A stretch of DNA of 64,000 bases from CTSOIL-112 sp049291875 (GTDB lineage: Bacteria; Pseudomonadota; Gammaproteobacteria; Burkholderiales; Burkholderiaceae). The notes under the pieces are model-generated. The model saw only the letters and a list, made by a program, of their open reading frames with translations, ran no database searches and was not told where the DNA came from. Positions 35,134 to 43,830 of this stretch are shown here, piece after piece; the stretch's first letter is position 1; every line of letters starts with the position of its first letter. The translations under genes and the position numbers were made by a program. Where the stretch lies: positions 62,001-126,000 of the forward strand of contig JBATQE010000004.1 of NCBI GenBank assembly GCA_049291875.1, written 5' to 3'.

Positions 35134-35871
35134 TCAAGCGCCCAGATAGGCCTCTTGAACCTTCGGATCGCTGAGCAATGCCTGCGCATCACCGGTCATA
35201 ATCATATTGCCCGAATCCATCACATAGCCACGGTCTGCCGCTTGCAGCGCCAGATTCGCGTTTTGTTCCACCAAGATCACGGTCATGCCCTCTTTGGACA
35301 CTTTATCAATCACTTGGAAAATAGTTTCGGTCAACACAGGCGACAAGCCCATAGACGGCTCATCGAGGATCAACAGCTTCGGTTGGCTCATCAGCGCACG
35401 CGCCATCGCCAACATTTGCTGCTCACCACCGGACATCGTACCGGCCAATTGGTTCGCACGCTCTTTCAATCGCGGGAATGTGGTAAACGCATAGTCCACA
35501 CCGCGATCAAACGCCGCTTTGTCGTCGTGCAAATACGCGCCCATTTGCAGATTTTCCACGATGGTCATGCGTGCGAATACGCCGCGACCTTCGGGAACCA
35601 TGACCAAGCCTTGCTTGAGCAATTCCCACGTCGGGATGCCTTTGATCGATTTGCCTTGGAAACTGATGTCACCGTTTTTGTACGGCAGCAAGCCCATCAA
35701 TGCCTTGAGTGTCGTGGTTTTGCCCGCGCCATTCGCACCGATCAGCGTGACCAGCTCACCTTGATACACATCCATATCCACGCCTTTGACCGCTTGGATA
35801 CCGCCGTAGGCCACTTGCAGGCCTTTGATGCTCAATAAAGGTTGTTGATTTGTATTCATAGCTGTACTCAT
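35134..35871 (-). CDS. livF: Branched-chain amino-acid ABC transporter ATPase LivF
   Basis: A 245-residue ABC ATPase: Walker A GANGAGKTTTLKALMG, signature MSGGEQQMLAMARALM, Walker B LILDEPSMGLSP. It is the second ATPase of a Liv-type importer for leucine, isoleucine, valine or related compounds. Start ATG 35871 overlaps the livG stop (ATGA) and has GGAGGG upstream, so translation is coupled. It is the last gene of livHMGF. Confidence 0.94.
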   Translation of the reverse strand: MSTAMNTNQQPLLSIKGLQVAYGGIQAVKGVDMDVYQGELVTLIGANGAGKTTTLKALMGLLPYKNGDISFQGKSIKGIPTWELLKQGLVMVPEGRGVFARMTIVENLQMGAYLHDDKAAFDRGVDYAFTTFPRLKERANQLAGTMSGGEQQMLAMARALMSQPKLLILDEPSMGLSPVLTETIFQVIDKVSKEGMTVILVEQNANLALQAADRGYVMDSGNMIMTGDAQALLSDPKVQEAYLGA

Positions 35872-36644
35872 GCGTGATGCCCTCCCAAATACGCCTCGAT
35901 CACTTTCGGATCTTTACGCACATTTTCAGGCAGACCTTGTGCCAAAATCTTGCCGTAATCCAATACGGTCATTTCGTCGCACAAGCCCATAACCAGTTTC
36001 ACATCGTGTTCGATAATTAAAATCGTCACGCCGTCATTGCTGATTTTGCGCAACAATTGGGTCAACTCGACTTTCTCGGTCGCGTTCATCCCCGCTGCCG
36101 GTTCGTCCAAAGCCAATAATTTCGGCTCAGTCGCCAAAGCGCGGGCGATTTCCAAACGACGTTGATGACCATAAGACAGATTTTTCGCCACGTAGTCGTG
36201 GTATTTGCCCACGCCCACATAGTCGAGCAATTCCATCGCACGCGCACGAATTGCTTTTTCTTCATCGCGCACGGATTTCAAGCCTAAAATCGAGCCGAGC
36301 ACACCACCGTGCGTGCGCACATGACGCCCGACCATGACGTTTTCGACCGCCGTCATTTGACCGAACAAGCGAATGTTTTGGAAGGTACGCGCAATACCGG
36401 CTTTGGCCACTTCATGCACCGCCGTCGGCTCGTAGGGTTTGCCATCCAAAATAAATTCGCCTTGATCCGGCTCGTACAGACCGGTGATTACGTTAAAAAA
36501 TGTGGTTTTACCCGCACCGTTTGGCCCGATCAGGCCATATACGGTATTTTTCTTCACTTCGATGCCCACATCGGACAAGGCTTTCAAGCCACCGAAGCTT
36601 TTATGTACGCCCTTCACTGAGAGCATGACATTGTTTTGACTCAT
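35868..36644 (-). CDS. livG: Branched-chain amino-acid ABC transporter ATPase LivG
   Basis: A 258-residue ABC ATPase: Walker A GPNGAGKTTFFNVITG, signature LSYGHQRRLEIARALA, Walker B LLALDEPAAGMN, the last with the Liv-specific AGMN. It pairs with LivF. Of several in-frame starts (GTG 36659, ATG 36647, ATG 36644) the last has the best spacing to AAGGAG. It overlaps or abuts the livM stop. Confidence 0.94.
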   Translation of the reverse strand: MSQNNVMLSVKGVHKSFGGLKALSDVGIEVKKNTVYGLIGPNGAGKTTFFNVITGLYEPDQGEFILDGKPYEPTAVHEVAKAGIARTFQNIRLFGQMTAVENVMVGRHVRTHGGVLGSILGLKSVRDEEKAIRARAMELLDYVGVGKYHDYVAKNLSYGHQRRLEIARALATEPKLLALDEPAAGMNATEKVELTQLLRKISNDGVTILIIEHDVKLVMGLCDEMTVLDYGKILAQGLPENVRKDPKVIEAYLGGHHA

Positions 36645-36655
36645 CATTCTCTCCT

Positions 36656-37804
36656 TCACGCGACGGTTTTGGGTTTATTGGCGACATTTTTGCTGATGTC
36701 GTCATCTTTTTTATCATTGCGCTCCGGCGTTGGCCACAAGCCTTTCGGGCGGAACAACATGATCAACACCATACACAAACCCAAAATCAACTGACGCAAA
36801 ATCGCGGTATCGATCAGCAATTTACCAAACACGGCCTTTTGCATCGGCTCGACGGTAAAGCGCAAGAACTCAGGCAAGAAGTACAACACCAACGCGCCCA
36901 ACACCACGCCCGGAATGTGTCCCATGCCGCCCAACACCACCATGGTCAGAATCACGATGGATTCCATGAACGAGAACGATTCCGGCGAAATGAAGCCTTG
37001 GAACGCGGCGAACATACCGCCCGCCACGCCACCGAAGGTTGCACCCAAAGCAAAAGCGAGCAACTTCACGTTACGCACGTTAATACCCATTGCCTTGGCC
37101 GCAATATCATCCTCACGCAGCGCCATCCATGCACGACCCAAACGCGAATATTGCAAACGATAGCACACGAAAATCGTGATCGCCGCCAAAACCAAGAACA
37201 GATAGTAATACAAAAACTCTTTGGTCAACTGAACGCCGCCGATGGTCAGAGTTCGATCCAAGGGATAGCCAAAAACACTCACGGGGTCAATGCGGTTAAT
37301 CCCACGCGGGCCGTTGGTCAAGTTGAACTCGTTTTTACCCAAGTTATTCATGAAAATACGGATGATTTCACCGAAGCCCAAAGTAACGAGCGCCAGATAA
37401 TCGCCACGCAATTTCAAAATCGGCGTACCGAGCATAATACCGGCAATCGCCGCCAAGCCTGCGCCGAGCGGAATGATCAACAGCAGCGGAATGTGCAGGC
37501 CATTCGGGAAATGTTGGTGGAAAAACGCAAAGTTATCCGACAAATGCGATGACGACAGCAATGCCACCATATACGCACCCACCGCATAAAACGCGATATA
37601 ACCCAAATCCAGCAGACCGGCAAAACCGACCACAATATTCAAACCCAGTGCCAGCATCACATACAGCAAAGCCATATCAATAATACGCACCCACGTCGTT
37701 CCGCCCAACTCTTTGGCAATGAACGGCAAAAAGGCCAACAAAACAATGCACAAAATCACCCCAATCATGGAGTCTTTCGGGCTTAATTTTCTTAAAAATC
37801 CCAT
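36656..37804 (-). CDS. livM: Branched-chain amino-acid ABC transporter permease LivM
   Basis: A 382-residue permease of the BPD_transp_2 family with about ten hydrophobic segments. LivM marks are LDLGYIAFYAVGAYMVALL, LRGDYLALVTLGFGEIIRI, NGPRGIN and the EAA-like LREDDIAAKAMGINV. The C-terminal 30 residues after RPKGLWP are charged. Of tandem ATGs, 37804 has the better distance to AGGAGG. It forms the channel with LivH. Confidence 0.93.
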   Translation of the reverse strand: MGFLRKLSPKDSMIGVILCIVLLAFLPFIAKELGGTTWVRIIDMALLYVMLALGLNIVVGFAGLLDLGYIAFYAVGAYMVALLSSSHLSDNFAFFHQHFPNGLHIPLLLIIPLGAGLAAIAGIMLGTPILKLRGDYLALVTLGFGEIIRIFMNNLGKNEFNLTNGPRGINRIDPVSVFGYPLDRTLTIGGVQLTKEFLYYYLFLVLAAITIFVCYRLQYSRLGRAWMALREDDIAAKAMGINVRNVKLLAFALGATFGGVAGGMFAAFQGFISPESFSFMESIVILTMVVLGGMGHIPGVVLGALVLYFLPEFLRFTVEPMQKAVFGKLLIDTAILRQLILGLCMVLIMLFRPKGLWPTPERNDKKDDDISKNVANKPKTVA

Positions 37805-37819
37805 CATATCCTCCTCAAC

Positions 37820-38734
37820 TTAAGCGCGGTCTGCGACACGTTGCCCCAATAAACCGGACGGGCGGAAAATCAGCACGACCACCAGCACGACAAACGCAAA
37901 TACGTCTTCATATTCCGCGCTGATGTAGCCCGCACCCATTGCCTCGACCAGTCCCAAAGCCAAACCACCGACCAATGCGCCCGGAATATTGCCAATGCCG
38001 CCCAAAACCGCGGCGATAAACGCCTTCATTCCCGGAATAAAGCCCATATAAAAATGTACTTTGCCACCATAGTTCGACGCGAACAAAATACCTGCCACCG
38101 CAGCCAAAGCCGCACCGATCATAAAGGTTGCAGAAATCACACGATTCGGATTCACGCCCATTAAAGCGGTTACATTCACGTTCTCAGAAGTCGCGCGCAT
38201 CGCCCGACCCAGCTTGGTATGGTTCACCAAGACAAACAGGCCGCCCATCATAATCAACGACACAACCATGATGATGATTTCGCGCATGGTGATGCCGACA
38301 TTACCAAACAAATTGATACGATCAGCAGGGAATACATCAGGGAATGGGAAATGCTCACGCCCCCAAAACTGCATGGCCAAGGCTTGTAAAATAAATGACA
38401 CGCCAATCGCGGTGATCAGCGGCGCTAATTTCGGCGCATGACGCAATGGACGATAGGCCAAACGCTCGATCAAAAAACTGGTGATCATGCACGCCACCAT
38501 CGCCACCAAAGTCGCGATCAACAACGCAACCACCGGCCCCAACCCCGCTTTGACCAGCAAAGTGGTTACGGTCATCGCCACCATCGCACCGATCATGAAT
38601 ACCTCGCCGTGAGCGAAGTTAATGATGCCCAGAATACCGTACACCATGGTATAGCCCAAGGCAATCATGGCATACAGACTTCCCTTAATCATGCCATTAA
38701 TGAACTGTTGTACAAACAGATCGAATGCACTCAT
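37820..38734 (-). CDS. livH: Branched-chain amino-acid ABC transporter permease LivH
   Basis: A 304-residue permease: LYAMIALGYTMVYGILGIIN followed by FAHGEVFM near the N-terminus, the loop LGRAMRATSENVNVTALMGVN, and AFIAAVLGGIGNIPGALVGG. It is the first gene of livHMGF, with GAGGAGTGCGACG before ATG 38734, and lies 266 bp after the binding-protein gene livK. Confidence 0.94.
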   Translation of the reverse strand: MSAFDLFVQQFINGMIKGSLYAMIALGYTMVYGILGIINFAHGEVFMIGAMVAMTVTTLLVKAGLGPVVALLIATLVAMVACMITSFLIERLAYRPLRHAPKLAPLITAIGVSFILQALAMQFWGREHFPFPDVFPADRINLFGNVGITMREIIIMVVSLIMMGGLFVLVNHTKLGRAMRATSENVNVTALMGVNPNRVISATFMIGAALAAVAGILFASNYGGKVHFYMGFIPGMKAFIAAVLGGIGNIPGALVGGLALGLVEAMGAGYISAEYEDVFAFVVLVVVLIFRPSGLLGQRVADRA

Positions 38735-38964
38735 CGTCGCACTCCTCTTTTTTTAATAAAAATCTCTTTGATATGGCAAGCCATACGTCGTGATATGTGT
38801 GTGATACAGGCTGTTGCAAAAACGTGTGAATGCGGGCAGCGAGACAAAGATTATTATGTTGTTGCCACTGCTCAGTCTTTTTGCAAAAACCCATCTAAAA
38901 ATAATAACGGTGAATCCTCATCTACTCCGCACATCTCAAAAAAATATAAGTATTGAACGGAGAA

Positions 38965-38987
38965 CCCCAGCATATTCAATGCTGGGG
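38965..38987 (-). terminator. Hairpin after livK (partial terminator)
   Basis: CCCCAGCAT and ATGCTGGGG form a perfect 9-bp stem with a five-base loop, 14 bp after the livK stop. The T-run is poor, so read-through into livHMGF is likely; this would give more binding protein than membrane parts. Confidence 0.65.
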
Positions 38988-39000
38988 CTATTCAAAGATA

Positions 39001-40212
39001 TTACTTAATGATATCAACCACTTCCAGCTTATCTTTTGCTTCAAAAATAGAGATTGCACCACCTTTGATGTCACCGATCGGGTCAAATGCGATTTGACCG
39101 ATCAGACCTTCAAAGTTGACTTTTTGCATGGCTGCGGCAATCGCTTCTGGATCCGTTGAATTGGCGATCTTCATGGCTTCTACGATGGCATAAGTCGCGT
39201 CATAGGAGAATGGAGAGTAAATCTGTACTTTTTGACCCGGGAAGGTTTTTTCGTAGTTAGCAACGAAGTCTTTGCCCTTAGCCATTTTTTCCAAAGGCAT
39301 ACCCGCTACCGAGCACACGGTGCCTTTACCGGCCGCTGCGGACAATTCAATGAATTTATCGGTACATGCGCCATCCGCCGCAACCAGTTTCGCAGTGATG
39401 CCCAATTCTTTCATTTGTTTAACCAAGGTCGCTGCGGTGTCATCCATGCCGCCCCAGAATACGAAATCAGGATTTAAGCCTTTGATTTTGGTCAAAACCG
39501 CTTTAAAGTCAGTGGTTTTGTCGGTGGCCGCTTCACGGTTTACCACATTGGCACCGCCGTCTTTCATGGTTTTTTCCACTTGATCGGCCAAGCCTTTACC
39601 GTATTGGGTCGCATCGTCCAGAATCGCTACGTTTTTACCATTGTGTGCCAACATGTATTTGGCCAAAGCCGGGCCTTGTTGTGCATCGGTCGCCACCACG
39701 CGATATGAGCTGACAGAACCTTTAGGGGTTTTGTTGCCTTTGAGCGTGTAGTCAGGGTTGGTTGAAGAAGGAGAAACCTGTACCAAACCGGCTGCGGCGT
39801 AAACGCTGTTTGCCGGGATAGACACGCCTGAGTTCAAGTGACCAACCACGCCCACCACTTTGGCATCCACCAATTTTTGAGCTACCACAGGGCCTTGTTT
39901 CGGATCGCCCGCGTCGTCTTCACCGACCATCGCCAGTTTTACTTTTTTACCGCCAACCACCAAATTGCCTTTGGCATTGATTTCGTTTACAGCCAGTTGT
40001 ACGCCGTTTTCATTGTCTTTGCCCAAGTGAGCGATACCGCCAGTTTTCGGTGCGCCGCTACCGATTTTGACGCAGATTTCGTCTGCCGCCAATTTACCAC
40101 ACGCGCTGTCGCCGCCAGCGGCTGCGCCGCTTGCTGCTTTATCCGCGCCGCCACCACAGGCAGCCAAAGCAATTGCTGCACTCAAAGGCAGTAATTTAAA
40201 CATGTTATGCAT
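39001..40212 (-). CDS. livK: Branched-chain amino-acid ABC transporter substrate-binding lipoprotein
   Basis: A 403-residue type I periplasmic binding protein (Peripla_BP_6, LivJ/LivK type). The N-terminus has a short signal peptide ending in the lipobox LAAC followed by GGG and an Ala/Gly linker, so the protein is likely lipidated. The body has VKIGSGAPKTGGIAHLGKDN, GDPKQGPVVAQKLVD, GHLNSG, and VFWGGMDDTAATLVKQM. Ligand range within branched-chain amino acids or related compounds is unknown. Start ATG 40212 follows GGAGAAAACTG. Confidence 0.92.
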   Translation of the reverse strand: MHNMFKLLPLSAAIALAACGGGADKAASGAAAGGDSACGKLAADEICVKIGSGAPKTGGIAHLGKDNENGVQLAVNEINAKGNLVVGGKKVKLAMVGEDDAGDPKQGPVVAQKLVDAKVVGVVGHLNSGVSIPANSVYAAAGLVQVSPSSTNPDYTLKGNKTPKGSVSSYRVVATDAQQGPALAKYMLAHNGKNVAILDDATQYGKGLADQVEKTMKDGGANVVNREAATDKTTDFKAVLTKIKGLNPDFVFWGGMDDTAATLVKQMKELGITAKLVAADGACTDKFIELSAAAGKGTVCSVAGMPLEKMAKGKDFVANYEKTFPGQKVQIYSPFSYDATYAIVEAMKIANSTDPEAIAAAMQKVNFEGLIGQIAFDPIGDIKGGAISIFEAKDKLEVVDIIK

Positions 40213-40440
40213 CAGTTTTCTCCAAAAGTTAGATACGATTACACCTAAAAGTATTCGCTCATCATTAATATATTTAAATTGTCGCGCTCAAACGACCAGT
40301 ACAGCAAGCGTGACATGGCGCGATTATTATTCAGGCATGTATTAAAAGCAAGTGGAAAATGCATAATTTCGCCACTTTTTGGTGCAAATCAGCGTATTGA
40401 ACAAGCAAAATAATTTACTATTAATCGCACGTAAAAAAGC

Positions 40441-40469
40441 AAAAAACCCGATATTTTTCGGGCTTTTTT
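40441..40469. terminator. Terminator after dedA
   Basis: A-run, CCCGA - TATTTT - TCGGG, C and a T-run: a bidirectional rho-independent terminator 38 bp after the dedA stop on the minus strand. The stretch from here to livK (40213-40440) contains the livK upstream region and nothing else that I recognise. Confidence 0.8.
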
Positions 40470-40507
40470 AAATCAAACAAAATAAATTAAGTTGAAACAA
40501 CGGTTTT

Positions 40508-41215
40508 TTAACGATTTTCAACCATGACATCCTCGTCTTTTGCAGGCTTTGTTTGCCTACTGGCCAACAAACGCCATGTAATACCAAAAATCACCGGCAA
40601 GAACGCGGCACCAAAGCCAACCAGCGCTATCGTACTCAAGTGGTCTCTGATCGCAATATGATGACCAAACAGATCGAACTCAACCGTACCGAAAAAGTAC
40701 CCGCCCCAGACAAAAGTCACCACCCACAACACCGCGCCGATGATATTCCAACGTTGAAATTTCGCCATCGTCATCTCGGAAATCCCCGCGACAAACGGCA
40801 CAAAGGTACGGATAATCGGCAAAAACCGCGCGATGACCAAAGCTTTGCCACCGTGTTTTTCATAAAACTCATGGGTTTTGCGCAGATGCTCATGTGAGAA
40901 CCACGGCGTGTCAATCTCATATGCCTTGTGTCCAATTTTACTGCCGACCCAGTAATTCACGGTATTACCCAACACCGCAGCAGAAATCAGCAAGAACGTC
41001 AGCACCCACGCATTCATCAGACCATCTGCGGACAGAGCACCCGCCAAAAATAATAAGGAATCGCCCGGCAAAAACGGAAAAATCACCAAACCGGTTTCAC
41101 CAAAAACCACTGCAAACAAAATACCGTAAATATAATTGCCGTACTGCAAAATCAAGGAGCGCAACTCCTGATCAATGTGCAGCATCAAGGTCAACAAACT
41201 ATGTAGGTTTTCCAA
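40508..41215 (-). CDS. DedA-family membrane protein
   Basis: A 235-residue inner-membrane protein with about five hydrophobic segments. Family marks are FPFLPGDSLLFLAGAL and ARFLPIIRTFVPFVAGISEM. DedA proteins act as lipid-carrier or phospholipid flippases and in proton-dependent tolerance. The best start is a TTG at 41215 with AAGGA seven bases upstream; the first in-frame ATG (41185) has no ribosome site and would cut the N-terminal helix. Confidence 0.9.
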   Translation of the reverse strand: MENLHSLLTLMLHIDQELRSLILQYGNYIYGILFAVVFGETGLVIFPFLPGDSLLFLAGALSADGLMNAWVLTFLLISAAVLGNTVNYWVGSKIGHKAYEIDTPWFSHEHLRKTHEFYEKHGGKALVIARFLPIIRTFVPFVAGISEMTMAKFQRWNIIGAVLWVVTFVWGGYFFGTVEFDLFGHHIAIRDHLSTIALVGFGAAFLPVIFGITWRLLASRQTKPAKDEDVMVENR

Positions 41216-41408
41216 AATAATCCTTGTAAAAAATAAAGACGCACATCCAAACGATACACGCCTAAGCGTCGTACATCCCAGCGCCGCGCATCATAACACA
41301 GCGCAGTATGCCAGCATACTGTGCACCGATTATGAACAACTTAAGAACACGCTCAAAAACGCTTAAAGCGCTTGGCTTTGCATGACCCAATAAAATGCTT
41401 ACTTAACC

Positions 41409-42353
41409 TTACTTAATACTACCGCGTGGATGATGTTCTGCATGCACGCTTTTGAGCCGCTCCTGCGCCACATAGGTATAAATCTGCGTGGTTGAAATAT
41501 CCGCATGGCCGAGCAACATCTGCACCACACGCAAATCCGCGCCATGATTGAGTAAATGCGTGGCGAACGCATGGCGCACCGTATGCGGTGAAATCAGGCC
41601 CGCAGGAATGCCCGCCGACAGCGCATATTTTTTAATCACATGCCAAAACATCTGCCGCGTCATCGCACTGCCGCGCGCGGTGACAAACACCTCATCGCAC
41701 GAGCGCCCGCGCAGCAGCGCAATACGTGCCGTGTCCAAATACTGTTTGAGCGTCTCGCCCGCATCTTCACCAAACGGCATCAAACGGGTTTTATCACCCT
41801 TGCCGGTCACACGCACCACGCCGTCGTTCAGACTCACATCCAACATGCGCAAGCCCACCAGCTCGGACACGCGCAAACCACTGGCGTACATCAGCTCCAG
41901 CATCGCCCGATTGCGCACGCCCAAATCACTCGCGTCGGGCGCAGTGAGTAACGCCTCCACTTGCGCCTCGGACAGGTTTTTCGGTAGCCGTGCCGTGGGC
42001 TTGGCCAACACCAGCCCCACCGTCGGATCGTCCGCGCGCAGATTGCTTTGCAACAGCCATTGGTAAAAGCGCTTGAAACAACTGATTTTTCGATTGCTTG
42101 ACGTGCTTTTTTTCACGGTTTTGCTGGTGAACATCTCAGCCAAATACGCCTGTAAATCTGCCGTGTCCGCTTGCACCAACGATTGGTGTCGCGCATGCAT
42201 AAACCGCGCCAATTGCCGCATGTCCGAGCCGTAGGATGCGAGCGTATTTTCGCTCAAACCGTGCGCCAACCACAGTTGGCTGGTGAATTGGTCGATTAAA
42301 TTCTCATCGTTGGGGTGTATGGCAGATGGCATGGCTATTTCAGTATGGGTCAT
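41409..42353 (-). CDS. xerD: Site-specific tyrosine recombinase XerD
   Basis: A 314-residue tyrosine recombinase that resolves chromosome dimers at dif together with XerC. N-terminal SAM-like domain (QLWLAHGLSENTLASYGSDM) and catalytic domain with Arg in ASGLRVSELVGLR, Lys in VTGKGDKTRLMP, HTVRHAFATHLLNHG (HxxR), LGHADIS and the nucleophile Tyr in TTQIYTYV. The close match to E. coli XerD includes LPKNLSEAQVEALL and ADLRVVQMLLGH. I use ATG 42353; a GTG at 42398 and an ATG at 42332 are alternatives, none with a good site. Confidence 0.94.
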   Translation of the reverse strand: MTHTEIAMPSAIHPNDENLIDQFTSQLWLAHGLSENTLASYGSDMRQLARFMHARHQSLVQADTADLQAYLAEMFTSKTVKKSTSSNRKISCFKRFYQWLLQSNLRADDPTVGLVLAKPTARLPKNLSEAQVEALLTAPDASDLGVRNRAMLELMYASGLRVSELVGLRMLDVSLNDGVVRVTGKGDKTRLMPFGEDAGETLKQYLDTARIALLRGRSCDEVFVTARGSAMTRQMFWHVIKKYALSAGIPAGLISPHTVRHAFATHLLNHGADLRVVQMLLGHADISTTQIYTYVAQERLKSVHAEHHPRGSIK

Positions 42354-42435
42354 AGGCAAAAAGGGCAAGAATGCGCCGATTATCCCACAGTCCGCCACGC
42401 ATCCGAACTATTTACCCAAAATAAGCCCCTAAAAG

Positions 42436-42464
42436 TTGACTAAATTAATCAACTTTAGTATCAT
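42436..42464 (+). promoter_or_regulatory. alx promoter with overlapping dyad
   Basis: TTGACT (42436-42441), 17 bp, TATCAT (42459-42464). The predicted start site near 42471 coincides with the 5' end of the riboswitch. A perfect dyad AAAGTTGA-N9-TCAACTTT (42432-42456) covers the -35 and spacer and may be an operator. Confidence 0.75.
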
Positions 42465-42470
42465 CACGGC

Positions 42471-42614
42471 ATCAAAGGGAGTAGCCCCCAATCAGTGTGT
42501 CGTCAATACAGTGTTCATCATGCAGCACTCGGCACATTGAGCGTTCATCTGTCGTTGCCAACGCATCGACACATCACCGGCAGAAATGCCATCTACGCGG
42601 GCAAGACTTTGACT
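42471..42614 (+). promoter_or_regulatory. yybP-ykoY (manganese) riboswitch upstream of alx
   Basis: The 5' conserved element CAAAGGGAGTAGC (42473-42485) and the 3' element GCAAGACTTTG (42601-42611) bracket a ~140-nt leader. The outer stem CAAAG/CTTTG has lost one G on the 5' side and one C on the 3' side relative to the usual AAAGGGGAGTAGC...AAGACCTTTG, a compensated change. Internal GTCGTCAAT and CACCGG also match elements I recall from known yybP-ykoY members. The class senses Mn2+ and is known before alx/terC and mntP genes, which is the gene found here. Confidence 0.85.
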
Positions 42615-42724
42615 TGTTTCAGATCACAACAGGTCAGATGTCTGCGCGTTCGTCACAACCGTCACAATCATCATTTGCATTCGCGACCTGTTCATGAACT
42701 GAGTCATTTAACTTTTGAAACAGG
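42613..42724 (+). promoter_or_regulatory. Predicted expression platform of the riboswitch
   Basis: Directly after the aptamer, CTTGTTTC (42613-42620) can pair with GAAACAGG (42717-42724; 8 bp, one G-U), which would hide the AGGAG at 42722-42726. Nested inside, AACAGGTC (42628-42635) pairs perfectly with GACCTGTT (42685-42692). CCTGTT of the latter can instead pair with AACAGG at 42719-42724. These mutually exclusive stems suggest translational control of the small ORF that starts at 42732. Confidence 0.6.
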
Positions 42725-42731
42725 AGCATTG

Positions 42732-42845
42732 ATGAATCATTCATACAGATACCCACCCAAACCATCGACTGAGGTCGCTCTCAAGCATCCGCACGTCCGC
42801 GTATTGATTTTGAACCCATTGTCAACGGAGGTTGTATGGCACTAA
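42732..42845 (+). CDS. Small leader ORF (37 residues) translationally coupled to alx
   Basis: ATG 42732 lies five bases after AGGAG and opens a 37-codon frame ending in TAA at 42843-42845, ten bases inside alx in another frame. The peptide begins MNHSYRYPPKPSTEVALKHP and ends STEVVWH; it is basic, Pro/His-rich, with no membrane helix or signal sequence. It lies between the riboswitch and alx, and its ribosome site is the one predicted to be hidden. It may work mainly by coupling: ribosomes ending here would reinitiate at alx. I know no homologue. Coding status is unproven. Confidence 0.5.
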   Translation: MNHSYRYPPKPSTEVALKHPHVRVLILNPLSTEVVWH

Positions 42846-43804
42846 CCAGCATTGGCACGCCGACTATGTGGGTCGGCTTTCTCATACTCGTTTTGGTCGT
42901 TTTGGCCATTGATTTGTGGGGCTTGGGCGGTAAAACGGCGCACCGCGTCTCGCAAAAAGAAGCACTCGCCTGGACCATCGTCTGGATGCTGCTGGCATTC
43001 GCTTTCGGCGGCGTATTGTGGTGGTATCTGCTGCAACAGGGTCACGATCCTGCTTTTGCCAAAGACAAGACGATGGAGTTTTTCACCGGTTATCTGATTG
43101 AAAAATCGCTGTCGGTGGATAATATTTTCGTATTCCTGATGATTTTCAGCTTCTTTGCCGTACCGCCCGAGTATCAGCGTCGCGTGTTGCTCTACGGTGT
43201 GTTGGGCGCAATCATCATGCGTGCGATTATGATTTTTGCCGGTGTCGCATTGGTGACGAAATTTCACTGGCTGATGTATGTGTTTGGCGGATTTTTGCTG
43301 TTAACTGGCTTAAAAATGCTGTTCATGGCCGATAAGGAATCCGATTTGAACAACAATCCGTTGCTCAAGTGGCTGCGCTCGCATTTGCGCATCACCAACG
43401 AATTTCACGAGGAGAAATTCACCATACGCAAAAATGGCGTGCTGTGGTTCACCCCGCTGTTTTTGGTGTTACTCATGGTCGAGTTCTCGGATTTGATCTT
43501 CGCGGTGGACAGCATTCCGGCGATTTTCGCAATCACCACCGATCCGTTCATTGTGTTCACCTCGAATATTTTTGCGATCATGGGCTTGCGCGCGCTGTAC
43601 TTCCTGCTGGCTGACTGGAACGAGCGTTTTCACCTGCTCAAATACGGTCTGGCCATCGTTTTGCTGTTCGTCGGTACGAAAATGTTGCTGTTGGACATCT
43701 ACAAAATCCCAACCAATGTCTCGCTCGGCGTGGTCGGCGCGATTATTGGCAGCTCGATGATCATCAGCTGGATGCACACCGGCAGAAAGCACAATATCGA
43801 GTAA
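42836..43804 (+). CDS. alx: Alx/TerC-family membrane protein
   Basis: A 322-residue membrane protein with about nine hydrophobic segments, very similar in length and motifs to E. coli Alx (321 residues): FLTGYLIEKSL-type sequence (here FFTGYLIEKSLSVDNIFVFL), YGVLGAIIMRAIMIF, RKNGVLWFTPLFLVLLMVEF and the TerC core SDLIFAVDSIPAIFAITTDP. Conserved acidic residues in the membrane are typical of ion-handling members. Alx is linked to manganese export and alkaline pH, consistent with the riboswitch. ATG 42836 follows GGAGG. A strong terminator lies after the gene. Confidence 0.93.
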   Translation: MALTSIGTPTMWVGFLILVLVVLAIDLWGLGGKTAHRVSQKEALAWTIVWMLLAFAFGGVLWWYLLQQGHDPAFAKDKTMEFFTGYLIEKSLSVDNIFVFLMIFSFFAVPPEYQRRVLLYGVLGAIIMRAIMIFAGVALVTKFHWLMYVFGGFLLLTGLKMLFMADKESDLNNNPLLKWLRSHLRITNEFHEEKFTIRKNGVLWFTPLFLVLLMVEFSDLIFAVDSIPAIFAITTDPFIVFTSNIFAIMGLRALYFLLADWNERFHLLKYGLAIVLLFVGTKMLLLDIYKIPTNVSLGVVGAIIGSSMIISWMHTGRKHNIE

Positions 43805-43830
43805 CCATCGCGTAATATTGCGCTTCATAT

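Noticed and set aside
38697..38894. 65-codon minus-strand frame between livH and livK
   Set aside because: No ribosome site, overlaps the livH start and has no family resemblance.
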